Shown here piece after piece: positions 11,290 to 23,900 of a DNA stretch of 64,000 bases. Below the pieces are notes generated by a model, which was given only the letters and a program-made list of their open reading frames with translations, did no database searches and had not been told where the DNA came from. The stretch is taken from positions 21,208,537 through 21,272,536 of the forward strand of contig OZ024804.1 in the NCBI GenBank assembly GCA_964017045.1, read 5' to 3'. This stretch comes from Omphiscola glabra (lineage: Eukaryota; Mollusca; Gastropoda; Lymnaeidae). Position 1 is the first letter of the stretch. Every line of letters begins with the position of its first letter. A program made the position numbers and the translations under genes.

Positions 11290-11900
11290 TTAAAGAGACT
11301 GGATGAGTTCTGGAGATGAAAACGGTAAGGTCCTAGGCCTATGTTTAAAAGACTGAAGTACTAGAGATGGAAATTGTAAGGTCCAAGGCAAAGATTTAAA
11401 GGGATGGATAGGTTCTGGAGATGGAAACTGTAAGGTCCAAGGCAAAGATTTAAAGGGATGGATAGGTTCTGGAGATGGAAACTGTAAGGTCCAAGGCAAA
11501 GATTTAAAGGGATGGATAGGTTATGGAGATGGGAATTGTAAGGTCCAAGGCAAAGATTTAAAGGGATGGATATGTTCTGGGGATGGGAATTGTAAGGTCC
11601 AAGGCAAAGATTTAAAGGGATGGATAGGTTCTGGAGATGGGAATTGTAAGGTCCAAGGCAAAGATTTAAAGGGATGGATAGGTTCTGGAGATGCGAATGG
11701 TAAGGTTCAAGGCAAAGATTTAAAGGGGTGGATAGGTTCTAGATATGGGAATTGTAAGTTCCAAGGCAAAGATTTAAAAAGATGGATAGGTTCTGGAGAT
11801 GGAAATTGTAAGGTCCAAGGCAAAGATTTAAAGGGATGGATATGTTCTGGAGATGGGAATAGTAAGGTCCTGCGTTTAAGAGGATAGATATGTCTTGGAG
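11290..11900. repeat. 54-bp tandem array, about 11 copies, related to the preceding 49-bp array
   Basis: The unit contains AAGGTCCAAGGCAAAGA, TTTAAAGGGATGGATAGG and TTCTGGAGATGG. Shared blocks (AAGGTCC or GAGGTCC, GGATGGATAG, GATGgAA) show common ancestry with the 49-bp monomer. The first unit is transitional. Confidence 0.94.
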
Positions 11901-12140
11901 ATGGAGATAACGAGGTGCTTATGTGAAAGACAAATGTGAAAATCTGCATGCCAATAAAAGAATAGATCCAACATTATCAACGTTGCATCTGATGTCATCT
12001 GTATCATGAAAAAAAATAAAATAATCTAATCCACTCATCTTCCAACCCAGTTTGAAACTAGAAGATATATTTCTTCTTCTACATTATAATGTAAAATAAC
12101 AACATTGATAGTACCAAAACCGTAAACTTCAGAAGAACCC
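11901..12140. other. AT-rich spacer
   Basis: Nothing is recognised between the two flanking arrays. Confidence 0.6.
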
Positions 12141-12715
12141 CGTTTATCTAGACCCCACTTATCTAAAGGCACTTATCTAAACTACACTCAGCTAAACCCC
12201 ACTTATCTAAACCCCACTTATCTAAACTTCACTCAGCTAAACCCCACACATCTAAACCCATCTTATCTAAACCCCACTTATCTAAACCCCGCTCATCTAA
12301 ACCCCACTCATCTAAACCCACTCGTCTAAACCCCACTCATCTAAACCCCGCTCATTTAACCCCCACTCATCTAAACCTCACTCATTTAACCCCGCTTATC
12401 TAAGCCCCGCTTATCTAAATCCCACTCATCTAAACCCCACTCATCTAAACCCCACTCATCTAAACCCCGCTAATTTTAACCCCGCTCATCTAAACCCCCA
12501 TCATCTAAATCCCACTCATCTGGACCCTGCTCGTCTAAACCCCGCTCATCTAAACCCCGCTTATCTAAACCTCGCTCATCTAAACTTCGCTCATCTAAAC
12601 CCCGCTTATCTAAACCTCGCTCATCTAAACCTCGCTCATCTAAACCCCGCTTATCTAGACACCACTTATTTAAACCCCACTCATCTAAACTCCACCTATC
12701 TGAACATCTTTTGTT
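12141..12715. repeat. 15-bp tandem array, about 38 copies
   Basis: The unit is CTAAACCCCACTCAT with CGC and TTAT variants. The complementary strand has a GGGG run in most units, each separated by about 11 bases. Confidence 0.95.
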
Positions 12716-12985
12716 TAACCAGCAATGGTCCGACGGTTAATGAGTGATCAGAAGTTATTTATCATATTACAGAAAAGCTTCACGTTTCAGAAATGTGCTT
12801 TCCACACTCCCACCCCCCCGAACCCATTGATGAGCATAATAACAAAAGTGAAGTAAGTTGCTTGAGCCCTCTTCCTTCTAGAAATTTCTCCACACATTTT
12901 TATTTTCGTCCATTAACTTTTCTGTTTTGTTTCACGTTACATATTTTGTGAATTTTTATAATAATTCACTTAATTTCCTTTATAT

Positions 12986-13003
12986 TCCTTTTTTTTTTTT
13001 ATT

Positions 13004-13048
<45 letters not shown>

Positions 13049-13086
13049 TTCTTTAATTTTATTATTATTATTATTATTATTATTTT
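12986..13086. repeat. Poly(T) tract followed by (ATT)n
   Basis: There are about 60 T residues with few interruptions, then about nine ATT units. The overlapping open frame of poly-Phe/Leu is an artefact. Confidence 0.95.
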
Positions 13087-14964
13087 TGGTTGGGTCCTTA
13101 TCAAAAGCGTTTCTGTCTGTATTCTTCAAACTCCGTTCATTAATCGATAGTCATTCTATAAATTGTTTACATGTCTCTAAATCTCTTAACGATGATGTAA
13201 TTTAAATTGTCAACTACGCATCGATTTATAAACATGGCCGTCCAGCCGTATGTACAATGTCTATGGGACTAGTCAATAGTCTGCGGAGTCTAATGTATAA
13301 CCAGTCAATGTTTGTGAACGCCTCCCCCATGTAAAGAACATTAAAGTTTCACTCCATAGAAATCGTCTCCGATGTGGGAGAGCACAAGTCCTCATCATTT
13401 CTATCACCTAAAGGGAGTTAAATCTTTGTCCTATTCTCGTTATTCTTTGGCCTCTCGATTTGTCAACTTAATCTTGACTCCACTAACGCTCCCAGTAATA
13501 AAAAGTCAAATCTATCTCTATTTTCAGTTTTCCCGTTTGACGTTCCGGAAATTTAATCTGGGAGATAGGAGAGAACGTAGACGCACAAAAAAAAAAAAAG
13601 AACTCTCTTTATCTTTCTATCTAACTAATGTATCGCATTACGCGGGTTTGCACCTTGGAATGTTGCACACCAAGAAGAGCTGCGCCTATCAATGTTCGCG
13701 ACCACCCGCAAAGCCTGTCTCGTCTCGAGGGTCCGTTTACTGCCGTTCACCGGTACATCAAACGGTGGGCCAGGCGTCAGTTGTTCGACTCAAATAACCC
13801 TACACAACATGGACAACAAGATGGAAAGAACCAAGGGTGGGGGGTGCAAGAATCTGGTCATTGCCTTACAGTGTGACTACAAGGGCTCTAATGGAAAACG
13901 TCTAGAGTTTACGGCACTTTGTTTTATATGTTTTAGTCTTGAAATAATGATTACATAATAAATATAAAGAGTTATTTTTTAAACAAATTATTGGAAGGTT
14001 TAAAAAAATTGCATTTTTACAGCAAGCCAAGTTCTACATTGTTCCACGTAGAAATGACGGTGATTAGAATGTCAATGGGATCCAAAAGTTTATGGAAGTT
14101 TAGTTTTGTGAAATATATTTTTATACTTTTCTGGGAAGTTCTTCATTATCGGGGAATATATATGTTTGAAATTTCTACCTTATCCTATAACGCTCGATTT
14201 TTTAATAAAAGTTTTAAGATTATATAAATGTCCTTTTTAAGTTTCTTGTGTTTCTAGAAGTCTCTAGGATTTTACTCAAATGTGATGAAATCATACAAAG
14301 ATATTTTTTTTTAAAAAAGTTTCTAGAAAGTTCCAAATAAGTGTGTAAGGAGCAACAATGTGTTTCCTTTATAAAATCCTGTTATAATCTGCACTTAAAA
14401 TTTAGTTTATTGCTATCAAAAGTGCAGCAATAAAATAATGAGGAGACCCTAAAAAAATTATGATGGAAAAAAATAAAACACATATTTTTTTTGTTTGAAT
14501 CCTAAAAATTAATCTGATCAGATAAGGATAGGGTGTGGTTAGTACTTATACCATTTGGCCCAACCGATACTTCCTAAAATAAAAATAAAATAACATAACT
14601 AGTCAATTAATGATTGTTATGTAGACGACGCCCTTACGTCATCGTTTCCGGTGAATGAACTCTAGCTGACCCCATGTTCGGAGCCGCATTTAGGGTGTTC
14701 CTATAGCTAAATATAGTCTCTCATAAAAATTTTTCCACGAAATGAAATTAATAGTCTTTATCCTTAGAAATATGTAGAAAAATCTGGAAAGGAAAACATT
14801 GTGCATAGCCTTAATAGAACTATCAGTAAAACATACTATAAAAGGAGACACACGAGAGATTTTTGGCTATTATTTTATCACGAGATATTTGGCTATACGA
14901 GACAGAGATTTGTTTACTAACTTTTGCTGTGTTTGTGTAGATGCCTTTTCATCATGGTACCTTT
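13087..14964. other. Spacer, mostly AT-rich
   Basis: About 13340-13870 is balanced in composition (for example CTCGTCTCGAGGGTCCG) and has overlapping short frames of no recognisable product. From 13900 the sequence is AT-rich. No gene is supported. Confidence 0.5.
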
Positions 14965-15182
14965 TTACAACATTGTATCTTCTTCAACATTGTATCTTCT
15001 TCAACATTGTATCTTCTTCAACATTGTATCTTCTTCAACATTGTATCTTCTTCAACATTGTATCTTCTTCAACATTGTATCTTCTTCAACATTGTATCTT
15101 CTTCAACATTGTATCTTCTTCAACATTGTATCTTCTTCAACATTGTATCTTCTTCAACATTGTATCTTCTTCAACATTGTAC
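14965..15182. repeat. 17-bp tandem array, about 13 near-identical copies
   Basis: The unit is TTCAACATTGTATCTTC, with essentially no divergence between copies. All three forward frames are open as a consequence. Confidence 0.96.
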
Positions 15183-16640
15183 CGGTGTAAGCCAATCATT
15201 CTGTAAGTCAATTGCTTTAATTTTATTTATTTTTTTTATTTTGCAATTCATTTTTAATTTAATAAAGTTGATTAATTTTAATTGGCCCTTGTTTGGGTAT
15301 CGTCTTCTTTGTTATTGTATTTAACATATGGTATCGTCTTTCGTTGTGTACGGTTTTAGAATGAGCCATATACTTAAATAAGAGATTAATTTGTCCATAC
15401 TGATGAGCGGAGACTTAACGATAAAGATGTTTGTGGGCGCTTCTTGAGCGAAACTCTCCCCTCTGCTGCAGTGCTCCATGCATACAAGATCCCTGATACA
15501 TTCAATGAGATCTCAAAGTATCTCTTACATAAGAGTATAGTCTAAATACGTTTTAAGCAAATTTTCAAATGTTAAAATATTTTAAGCGCGACTAGACTCT
15601 ATGCATTGAACCTCACCCCTTAAAAAATTATTTCAAAATTAAAAATTGAATTGTCATTTTTTTAAAAAAAGGGAAAATGCGCAGCTTTTATTATTAAGCT
15701 TCTCTTATATTCAAACTTGGATAACATGCCAAGAAGATGAAACTGTACTTTGATTTGTTTTCAGTGTGATGACCTACAATGTTCAGAATGTCTGAATCTC
15801 ATCTTCACGGAACACAGTATTTTAATAGTTACATCTAACTAGCACAGTACCGCCGCGCCCCATTAGTCTTACCACTGGTGTATAGAATGAAATCGAAACT
15901 TCTCTTTGTCAACCGACCACACCTGAAGACGGCGTTCCTTAACGTGGTTCTCTCAGCTCAGACTCACACCCCTCCCCTCCAAGGAAATCCGATAGTGCGT
16001 CCACACCGTGTAATGGTGCGCAGCTTGGTGTGAAGCAAAGTTAACACCATCTTTGCTGTCCCCTCCTTCTGGTCGTTCGTGGTCGGCCATTATGACGTAC
16101 TTAGCGTGTCTGGGAGATTATAGCTATAAATGAGATGAGCACGAGGAAGATAGATGAAAGACAGTTGTTCTTAAAGCTTTTGAAGGAACCTCATGAGCCT
16201 GCAGTCCATACATTGATTTAATATAAAGAAAGTTAAAGAATTTCAACATGGCACCAACAACGAGTTAATTTAATTAATGTATTTGGTTTTTAGTTGTGAA
16301 ACAATTATTGTACTATTTCGGCTAACTTATAAACGGTATGGCTGTAATTGGGTGCTGTAACATCAGGATATTTGGGGGGGGGGGGGCTTATTTAATAAAG
16401 AGAAATGCTCTCTAGAAGTAGTACCGCATATGAATTCAGGCGATGAATATTAATTTTTTTTAAAGTGACTATATTTGTCAACCATTTTGGCAGCCATCTT
16501 GTTGACAGTCTTTTTATTGTCTGCGGGCGTGGTTCAAATTATCGTTAACGTAATGACCATTGCAGATCCTTGAGAAGGTAATTGGATTTACAGCTTTGTG
16601 CATTGAAGCTTGTGGCATTCAAGTGGTTGGAGGCATTCTA
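15183..16640. other. Spacer
   Basis: No gene is seen. About 15850-16110 is balanced and complex, a G13 tract is at 16374-16386, and the rest is AT-rich. Confidence 0.5.
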
Positions 16641-16644
16641 CCTA

Positions 16645-17012
16645 TGTGCAATTTATATGTGTGAAGTTGTTAATGTAATTTATATATGTGAAGTTGTCAA
16701 TGCAATTTATATATGTGAAGTTGTTAATGCAATTTATATATGTGAAGTTGTTAATGCAATTTATATATGTGAAGTTGTTAATGCAATTTATATATGTGAA
16801 GCTGTTAATGCAATTTATATGTGTGAAGTTGTTAATGCAATTTATATGTGTGAAGTTGTTAATGCAATTTATATATGTGAAGTTGTTAATGCCATTTATA
16901 TATGTGAAGTTGTTAATGCAATTTACATATGTGAGGTTGTTAATGCAATTTATATATGAGAAGTTGTTAATGCAATTTATATATGAGAAGTTGTTAATGC
17001 AATTTATATATG
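16645..17012. repeat. 27-bp tandem array, about 14 copies
   Basis: The unit contains ATATGTGAAGTTGTTAATGC. Two forward frames are open with 9-residue repeats because the period is divisible by 3. Confidence 0.95.
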
Positions 17013-17111
17013 AAGTTCTCTATGCAATGAAATAAAGGGAAGCGTTTGAAAACCAGGACTCATCATTTCATGTCTATGGTCATTTCTTAATAGAGAAACT
17101 GCGCTACTTGT

Positions 17112-17505
17112 AATTAAGTCATCTGGCAAGCACCGTTAGATGTCATACAATAATAATTAAGTCATGTTGCTAGCACTGTTAGATGTCACACAATACTAAT
17201 TAAGTCATGTGACAAGCACCGTTAGATGTCATACAATAATAATTAAGTCATGTGACAAGCACCGTTAGATGTCATACAATAATAATTAAGTCACGTGGCA
17301 AGCACCGTTAGATGTCACACAATAATAATTAAGTCATGTGGCAAGCACCGTTAGATGTCACACAATAATAATTAAGTCATGTGGCAAGCACCGTTAGATG
17401 TCATACAATAATAATTAAGTCATGTGGCAAGCACCGTTAGATGTCACACAATAATAATTAAGTCATTTGGCAAGCACCGTTAGATGTCATACAATAATAA
17501 TTAAA
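17112..17505. repeat. 43-bp tandem array, about 9 copies
   Basis: The unit contains AATAATTAAGTCATGTGG then CAAGCACCGTTAGATGTCA. It carries one TAATTA-like homeodomain core per copy. Confidence 0.95.
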
Positions 17506-17704
17506 GTAAAAGGTACGAGGTCGTTTTAGGTTCACTTTCTGATTTCACTCATCCTTTTGTTTTCTGGCTGCAACACTAAAAATGTGAATGCCCGGGAAGG
17601 CTATCAATCAATCTAAATACAGATATCTAGCCATTCGCAATTACGTATATAGAGCATTCTATCAAATCAGTAAATACTGCCGTCTATTAATTCTCTAAAT
17701 ACAG

Positions 17705-17980
17705 AGATCTCATCATCATCATGTCCCTTAGTCCTTGGACCGTTGAAAACGATCCTTCTCCTCCATTCCTCTCGGTCTTCGGCACTATGCATAGCATTGC
17801 CTAGTTTTAATCCCGTCCACTCTCTGATTCTATCTTCCCATCTTTTTCTCTGTCCTCTTCTTCTTCTAGTTGTGCCCTGCGTGATTTCGTTGGCGAGACC
17901 TTGTTTTCTGGTCACGTGGCCATGCCACTCAAGTTTGCGCTTTTTTACAGACACCAGGAGGCCGTCGTACTGCCCAATTG
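17705..17980 (-). pseudogene. LINE 3' fragment: reverse-transcriptase C-terminal tail
   Basis: The minus-strand translation has VKKRKLEWHGHVTR, then RRRRGQRKRWEDRIREWTGL and EEWRRRI. This is the stereotyped tail of non-LTR retrotransposon reverse transcriptases common in molluscs. It ends in a short (ATG)n-type tail (minus strand ATGATGATGATGA). It is 5'-truncated: only about 90 codons remain and no start codon or catalytic domain is present. Confidence 0.88.
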
Positions 17981-18860
17981 TAAATACAGATATCTAGCCT
18001 TCTATCAATTATGCAAATACAGTCAGATGTCTAGCGATCTATAATCATATACATACAGATATCTAGCCATCTATAAATCACATACATAAAAATCTAATGT
18101 TAATCACATAAATCATGGCGTATAAAAATTAACGCTTAAAAACTGCAAAAGCATTTAAAATATTTTTTTTAAATATATGAAATTTCATTCATTTTTTGCT
18201 TTGATTCTTTTTAATTTTCTTATTTAAATATTTTGTAATTTCAAATATTTTAAACTTCTTTTTGAATAAATAGTTAAATACCATTTTGTAAATGTAAGGC
18301 TACTGTTAATATGAAGCCACCAGCTCAAAACGTCCCAAAGTAGTACCACCACCCCTAATCCCCTTTATAATAAGGAAATGCCTACAGTCGACGATCATTC
18401 ACTGAAGATTCAAGGGACGTCACCAGAGCTGACTTTGGCCGTAAGGTTTTCAAAGGGGATAGATAATTCCCCCTGTGACAAAAAATGAGGAGTTAATGTT
18501 CGGCCAAGAAGTAAAACAAGAAAAGGAATTTTAATATTAAAGAGGGTCCCGTTCCCCCCCCCCCCCTTTTTTTTCCCTTTTAAAAAAAAATAATAGAGAA
18601 GTCTTTTCTTTTTAAAAATCAAAATTTAAGATAATTTAAAATGTAAATTTTGAAAATGAACGCAATGAACCATGAGATGACAGAATTGAGACAAAATGTA
18701 GCTATAAATACAAAGGTTCGTAGCTCGACACGAATTATACAGGGGTCACAACTCGCCATGAAATTAACCTTTCGGAGGCTGGGAGAGAATAATGATTATA
18801 TAGCTGAAGTGGGATAAAAAATTTGTTGCAACATATAGCGGCATTGAGCACTGTTATGGT
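17981..18860. other. AT-rich spacer
   Basis: No gene is seen. There is a C13/T run at 18554-18577, and short ATCTAGCC-containing sequences recur near 17620, 17990 and 18060. Confidence 0.5.
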
Positions 18861-18861
18861 C

Positions 18862-19465
18862 ATATAGGAAATGTTCAACCAAATGTTTGGGTCATAGGCA
18901 ATGTTCCACAGAATGTTTGGGCCATCGGCAATGTTCAACCAAATGTTTGGGTCATCGGCAATATTCAACCAAATGTTTGGGTCATAGGCAATTTTCCACA
19001 GAATGTTTGGGCCATCGGCAATGTTCAACCAAATGTTTGGGTCGTCTGCAATGGTCAACCAAATGTTTGGGTCATAGGCAATGTTCAACAAAATGTTTGG
19101 GTCATAGGCAATGTTCAAAAAAATGTTTGGGTCATAGGCAATTTTCCACAGAATGTTTGGGTCATCGGCAATGTTCAACAAAATTTTTGGATCATCGGCA
19201 ATGTTCAACAAAATGTTTGGGTCATAGGCAATTTTCCATAGAATGTTTAGGTCATCGGCAATGTTCCACAGAATTTTTGGATCATCGGCAATGTTCCACA
19301 TAATGTTTGGGTCATAGGCAATGTTCGAATGATTGTTTTGGTCATAGGCAATGTTCCACAGAATTTTTGGGTCATAGGCAATGTTCAACAAAATAGTTGG
19401 GTCATAGGCAAAGTTCAACAAAATGTTTGGGTCATAGGCAATGTTCAAAAGAATGTTGGGTCATA
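18862..19465. repeat. 30-bp tandem array, about 20 copies
   Basis: The unit contains AATGTTTGGGTCATAGGCAA then TGTTCAACAA. The period divides by 3, so a 237-codon minus-strand frame and a 138-codon plus-strand frame stay open with 10-residue repeats. Neither is likely to be translated. Confidence 0.95.
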
Positions 19466-19470
19466 GGCAA

Positions 19471-20655
19471 ATAGGCAAAATGTTCAGTGATTCAAAATAT
19501 GTTATAATAAAGTGTGAAACTAATATATATCATATTTCATCTATTTTATAAATGGCATCAGTGAATTATTTAAGAACCACTGTTCAGTACAAAAGTGGTC
19601 TCAGTAAACGTGCTATAATATAGGCATCACTTCTCAAATACTGCAGGCTTAGCTCAGTGAGTAAAATAACAAAGCAACCCTTTTTCTAAAAGAGGGGCCA
19701 TTTTGGGAATAAAATAAAGGAAACAATTTCCATAAATGGGTCATTTTTTAAAAATAGAAAGTTCGTGACAAATGGGGGAAACACCAGGAAGTGAACCACT
19801 AAATGGTTACGCCTAATAAAACAAAATGATGAGGGTTTCGCCTAGAAAAGTTAGTTTAAAATTATTAATTACAACTTGGGAAATTAATTCAGCCATTCAT
19901 TATACCCGTTGACAGGTGAATCTTATCTTCATAAGTAAATTTTTTGTCGCAGCCATTACTTTGTCCTTGTGACTTCACTCTCATCGGGTTGACCTCTCCT
20001 TGTCTGAATGGGTTTGATTTCCCTTTGTAACCAGGGGACTCGCAATGCCTGTCCATTTTTTTTTTTTTTTACAGAAACCGGTATTGGCGGTATTAAAGTT
20101 TTACGAATACCGGAAATCCGGTATTTTCAATATTTAGAGAAATGCTATGAAATAAACATTCGTTGATAGTAGAAGTGACGTCATTAAGATAAAAAACTTT
20201 TTAAAACTTTATTTTTATTTGAACAATAACATAAATGTCTAGCTTTAGACTTTAATCAAAGATGAACAAAAATAATTCTTCTACGCTTTACGTCATTTAT
20301 GCAAATCTGAAACTGTAAATCACATTTTTTTTTTAATTTAAAGTTTTTATTAAACAAACATTATTATGAATATGTGTTTGCTATGATCTTTTGGTCACAT
20401 TTAAATATTGAGATACTCAAAATGACAAAGTGGTTAATATTTGATTGCTTAATTTTTTTAAGGCAGATGGTTACAAAAGTAACCTGATGACGAAAACACC
20501 CGCCGAGACTCCACACTGGAGCTTAAGCTTATAGAGTGCGCAAAAAGATTGAAGACCTTTTTCTATAGAACCCGCCATTTTGAAATAAAGCTTCTCTATT
20601 TTGACCAAAGTGTCAATGCCGACGTCTCAATCATTTGGTGTAGAATTATGTTTGA
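19471..20655. other. AT-rich spacer with possible hAT end
   Basis: No gene is seen. At 20080-20136 ACCGGTATT and AATACCGG motifs form an imperfect inverted cluster of the kind found at some hAT termini, but no partner end or target duplication was found. Confidence 0.4.
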
Positions 20656-20659
20656 CCAT

Positions 20660-20845
20660 GACAATGATAAATACGAGTCAATGATAAATACGAGTCAATG
20701 ATAAATACGGGTCAATGATAAATACGAGTCAATGATAACTACGGGTCAATGATAAATACGAGTCAATGATAAATACGAGTCAATGATAAATACGGGTCAA
20801 TGATAAATACGAGTCAATGATAAATACGAGTCAATGATAAAATAC
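20660..20845. repeat. 17-bp tandem array, about 11 copies
   Basis: The unit is TCAATGATAAATACGAG (or CGGG). Each unit has a TGATAA (GATA-factor) core. Confidence 0.95.
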
Positions 20846-20864
20846 GGCTCAACGTTGAAAAAGA

Positions 20865-22048
20865 GGCAAATGAAGCGATACATATAAACCCTTTAACATT
20901 TGGCGCATACTATAATGTCCAAACAATTGACCACACCCGCGGGACGTGCCCCCAGACCCCAGCAACTCAAATTGTTGACCCCACACAACGAGCCCCCAAC
21001 AACACTAGGTGAATGCGATCTGCGTAGTCCTGTCAATAGAAAATCGAGAGCTACACATCTGCACACACAAACCTTTAACAACATTAGATGTACGCAATGA
21101 CATGCTGCACCAGTCCCTAACAATACAATGTGTCCGTGTCCTCGTATAGCAATGTCCAGGATCGCAGTGTCTACACACCTATGGTCTCTGACACAACTAG
21201 GTGGTCCTAAACCCTCATTCTATCCGGTCGAACCTGTCAGCCAATTAGCGCCATGAAAGCCTGGTATTCGCTAACAAAGGGGCATGGTGCAAAAAAAACA
21301 ACAAAAAACAACAAAAACTTCAGGGCGGCAGAATCAGAAGTCACCGCCCGAAGGGAATATGATTGTGTCCCAACTAATCAGCCATGGGTATAATCAGGCG
21401 GTCGTTATAAAGAACACTGGCCAATGTGGGGGGGAAATAAGGAGGGGGAGGGGGTTTCTTTCCGTTTTTTTTAAAACTTTTTTTAAAAAACATGCTCTAT
21501 TCGTCCTTTTCACGCGGGAACATTCACGCGGTACTAATCAGATGTCGGAAGTCGTGACTGCTCATGCGCACAGCTAATCATCCGTTTTCCGGCGCATGTT
21601 TCAAAATATGAGTGTTGACCCTATAATTGTGCTGGCTCTGTTGGCGGTACAATAATAATGATCACTGTGGGAAAATAGCAGCGTCAAGACCTTTTCTGCA
21701 TTTATTTTTTTTCCTTTGCTGTTTTTTGTGATTGCACCCCCCGCCCTTAACCAAATTTTATAACGTTGTAGCTCTACAAGCTACACATAAGCGACCTCCT
21801 TTTTTTAAAAAACCATCGTTACAAATATTTCTCGCAAAATGTAGACAAGCTCGTCACAAATTGGTGATCCCAGTCCCCCACTTCTTTTTTTTTTTAATGT
21901 CTGACTTGCTTTGTGAATTGCACTTACACTTTTCAAAGCTAGTATTACTATCTGTTTTTATGTACAAGCAATATGGACACAAATATAAGCAATTTCAAAA
22001 GAAAACATTTATTTAAATGCATTCATACATTCAGAGACGGGTTTATGC
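20865..22048. other. Complex block and spacer
   Basis: About 20890-21250 is balanced and non-repetitive. A 66-bp segment (21151-21216) recurs at 24135-24200. The remainder has purine-rich and T-rich runs. Short frames have no recognisable product. Confidence 0.45.
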
Positions 22049-22239
22049 CAGCGGTTCTCAATCTGTGGGTCGCGACCCCTTTGGGGGGGGGGGCAAACGA
22101 CCCTTACACAGAGGTCGCCTTAGACCATCGGAAAATACATTTATGAAGAAGCAACGAAAATAATTTTATGGTTGGGGGTCACCCTAACATGAGTAACTGT
22201 CTTAAAGGGTCGCGGCATTAGGAAGGCTGAGAACCACTG
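22049..22239. mobile_element. hAT-type MITE (CAGCGGTTCTCAA ends), 191 bp
   Basis: The ends are CAGCGGTTCTCAATCTG and CTGAGAACCACTG. The interior has GGGTCGCGACCCC. The 8-bp target duplication GTTTATGC is perfect (22041-22048 and 22240-22247). It is an inverted relative of the copy at 36735-36929. Confidence 0.95.
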
Positions 22240-22247
22240 GTTTATGC

Positions 22248-23029
22248 GATGATTCCAAATGATATAATTCCTTATATCTAATTCGCTTACATTCCTTATG
22301 GGCAAGACAGGGCCACCTAGGACAACAGACTTCGCCCTTACACGAATTAGTACTTCCTATTTATGACGATGTCAACAAAAAAACATCCATCGCAACTCCA
22401 CCTGCTGAGCTGGCCACCCATGGATTTATAAGACATCCCCGACTCGTTAAAACATTTCGCCCCGGCGAGACATAATCCACAATGAGTTATATTTATCCAC
22501 TGGATATGCGTGCTATGTCCCCTCGTCCCCCGGGTTTAATTTCTTTCTTTTTGTTGCCTGGGCCGCGGATGGATGCCTTTTCACTCTGGTTGCGACAAAA
22601 TACATGGCGAGTGGCGGCTGCGTCATTAGTCAGTGACAGGAAGGTCGGCAACTCGCAACAAAAACAAACGACAGCGCTTATAAAGGTGTACGAGTCCAGT
22701 TGTCCCCCTTTTGTTTACACCTCCGGTTTTTTTTTTAAAGGGAGGTGATCATTTGGCTTAATGAAGAGACACGGCACCTGGCCGCGAGAAATTAGTAGCC
22801 GGTTAATCTGCTCGGAGAGGTATGAGTTCTGCTGCTTGTTAACAACCGGTTAAGTTATGACCCTTGAAATTGTGGTCTCGGTCTGGAAGAGTTTTAACTT
22901 AAAAAAACATTTCTCAAGTGAACACAGGAAATGTAAGCAACGCAAATTTTAACAAGGGCTTTGAAGCATCCCACATTCGTAGACCTTAAATTTCGAGCCC
23001 CCCCCCCCCCCACTTCTCAACACACGACA
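22248..23029. other. Complex GC-balanced block, candidate regulatory element
   Basis: About 22370-22860 is non-repetitive and GC-balanced with no recognisable coding sequence. A C14 tract (22998-23011) precedes the next array. Confidence 0.35.
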
Positions 23030-23900
23030 CTTCAACACCCCACACATCAACGACACATATTTAAACACCCCCACATTTCAACAAATTAAATTACAGCACC
23101 TAAATGGCCGACACACCACATTTAAACACTCCACATTTCAACATCCTCACATTTCAACATCCTCACATTTCAATATCCTCACATTTTAACATCCTCACAT
23201 TTCAATATCCTTACATTTCAACATCCTCACATTTCAATATCCCCACATTTCAACATCATCACATTTCAGCATCCTCACATTACAAACATCCTCACATTTC
23301 AACATCCTCACATTTAAACATCCTCACATTTCAACATCCTCACATTTCAACATCCTTACATTTCAACATCCTCACATTTCAATATCCTCACATTTCAACA
23401 TCCTCACATTTCAACATCCTCACATTTCAACATCCTCACATTACAAACATCCTCACATTTCAACATCCTCACATTTAAACATCCACACATTTCAACATCC
23501 TCACATTTCAACATCCTCACATTTCAACATGCACACATTTCAATATCCTCACATTTCAACATCCTCACATTTCAACATCCTCACATTTCAACATCCTCAC
23601 ATTTCAATATCCTCACATTACAAACATCCTCACATTTCAACATCCTCACGTTTCAACATTCACACATTTCAATATCCTCACATTTCAACATCCTCACATT
23701 TCAACATCCTCACATTTCAACATCCTCACATTTCAACATCCTCACATTTCAACATCCTCACATTTCAACATCCTCACATTTCAACATCCTCACATTACAA
23801 CATCCTCACATTTCAACCAACAACATTTAAACAACCCAAATTTCAACAACCCACCTTTTAACCCACCCAATTTCGACCAAACAGATTTCAAAACCGCGCA
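23030..23900. repeat. 16-bp tandem array, about 45 good copies with decayed edges
   Basis: The core unit is ACATTTCAACATCCTC, most regular at 23117-23815. A variant block with ACATTACAAACATCC recurs at about 23278, 23439 and 23616, showing 10-11-monomer higher-order duplication. Forward open frames are artefacts. Confidence 0.95.

Noticed and set aside
12141..12715. Interstitial telomeric repeat
   Set aside because: The unit is 15 bp with CTAAACCCC; molluscan telomeres are (TTAGGG)n and no such run is present.
18735..19448. 237-codon minus-strand frame with 10-residue repeats
   Set aside because: It is a product of a 30-bp array. The opposite strand is open as well.
19645..19670. Possible tRNA A box (TAGCTCAGTGAG)
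   Set aside because: No B box, acceptor stem or cloverleaf partner is visible nearby.
23030..23900. CRISPR-like regular repeats
   Set aside because: Repeats are contiguous with no unique spacers, and the sequence is animal nuclear DNA. The same applies to every other array here.
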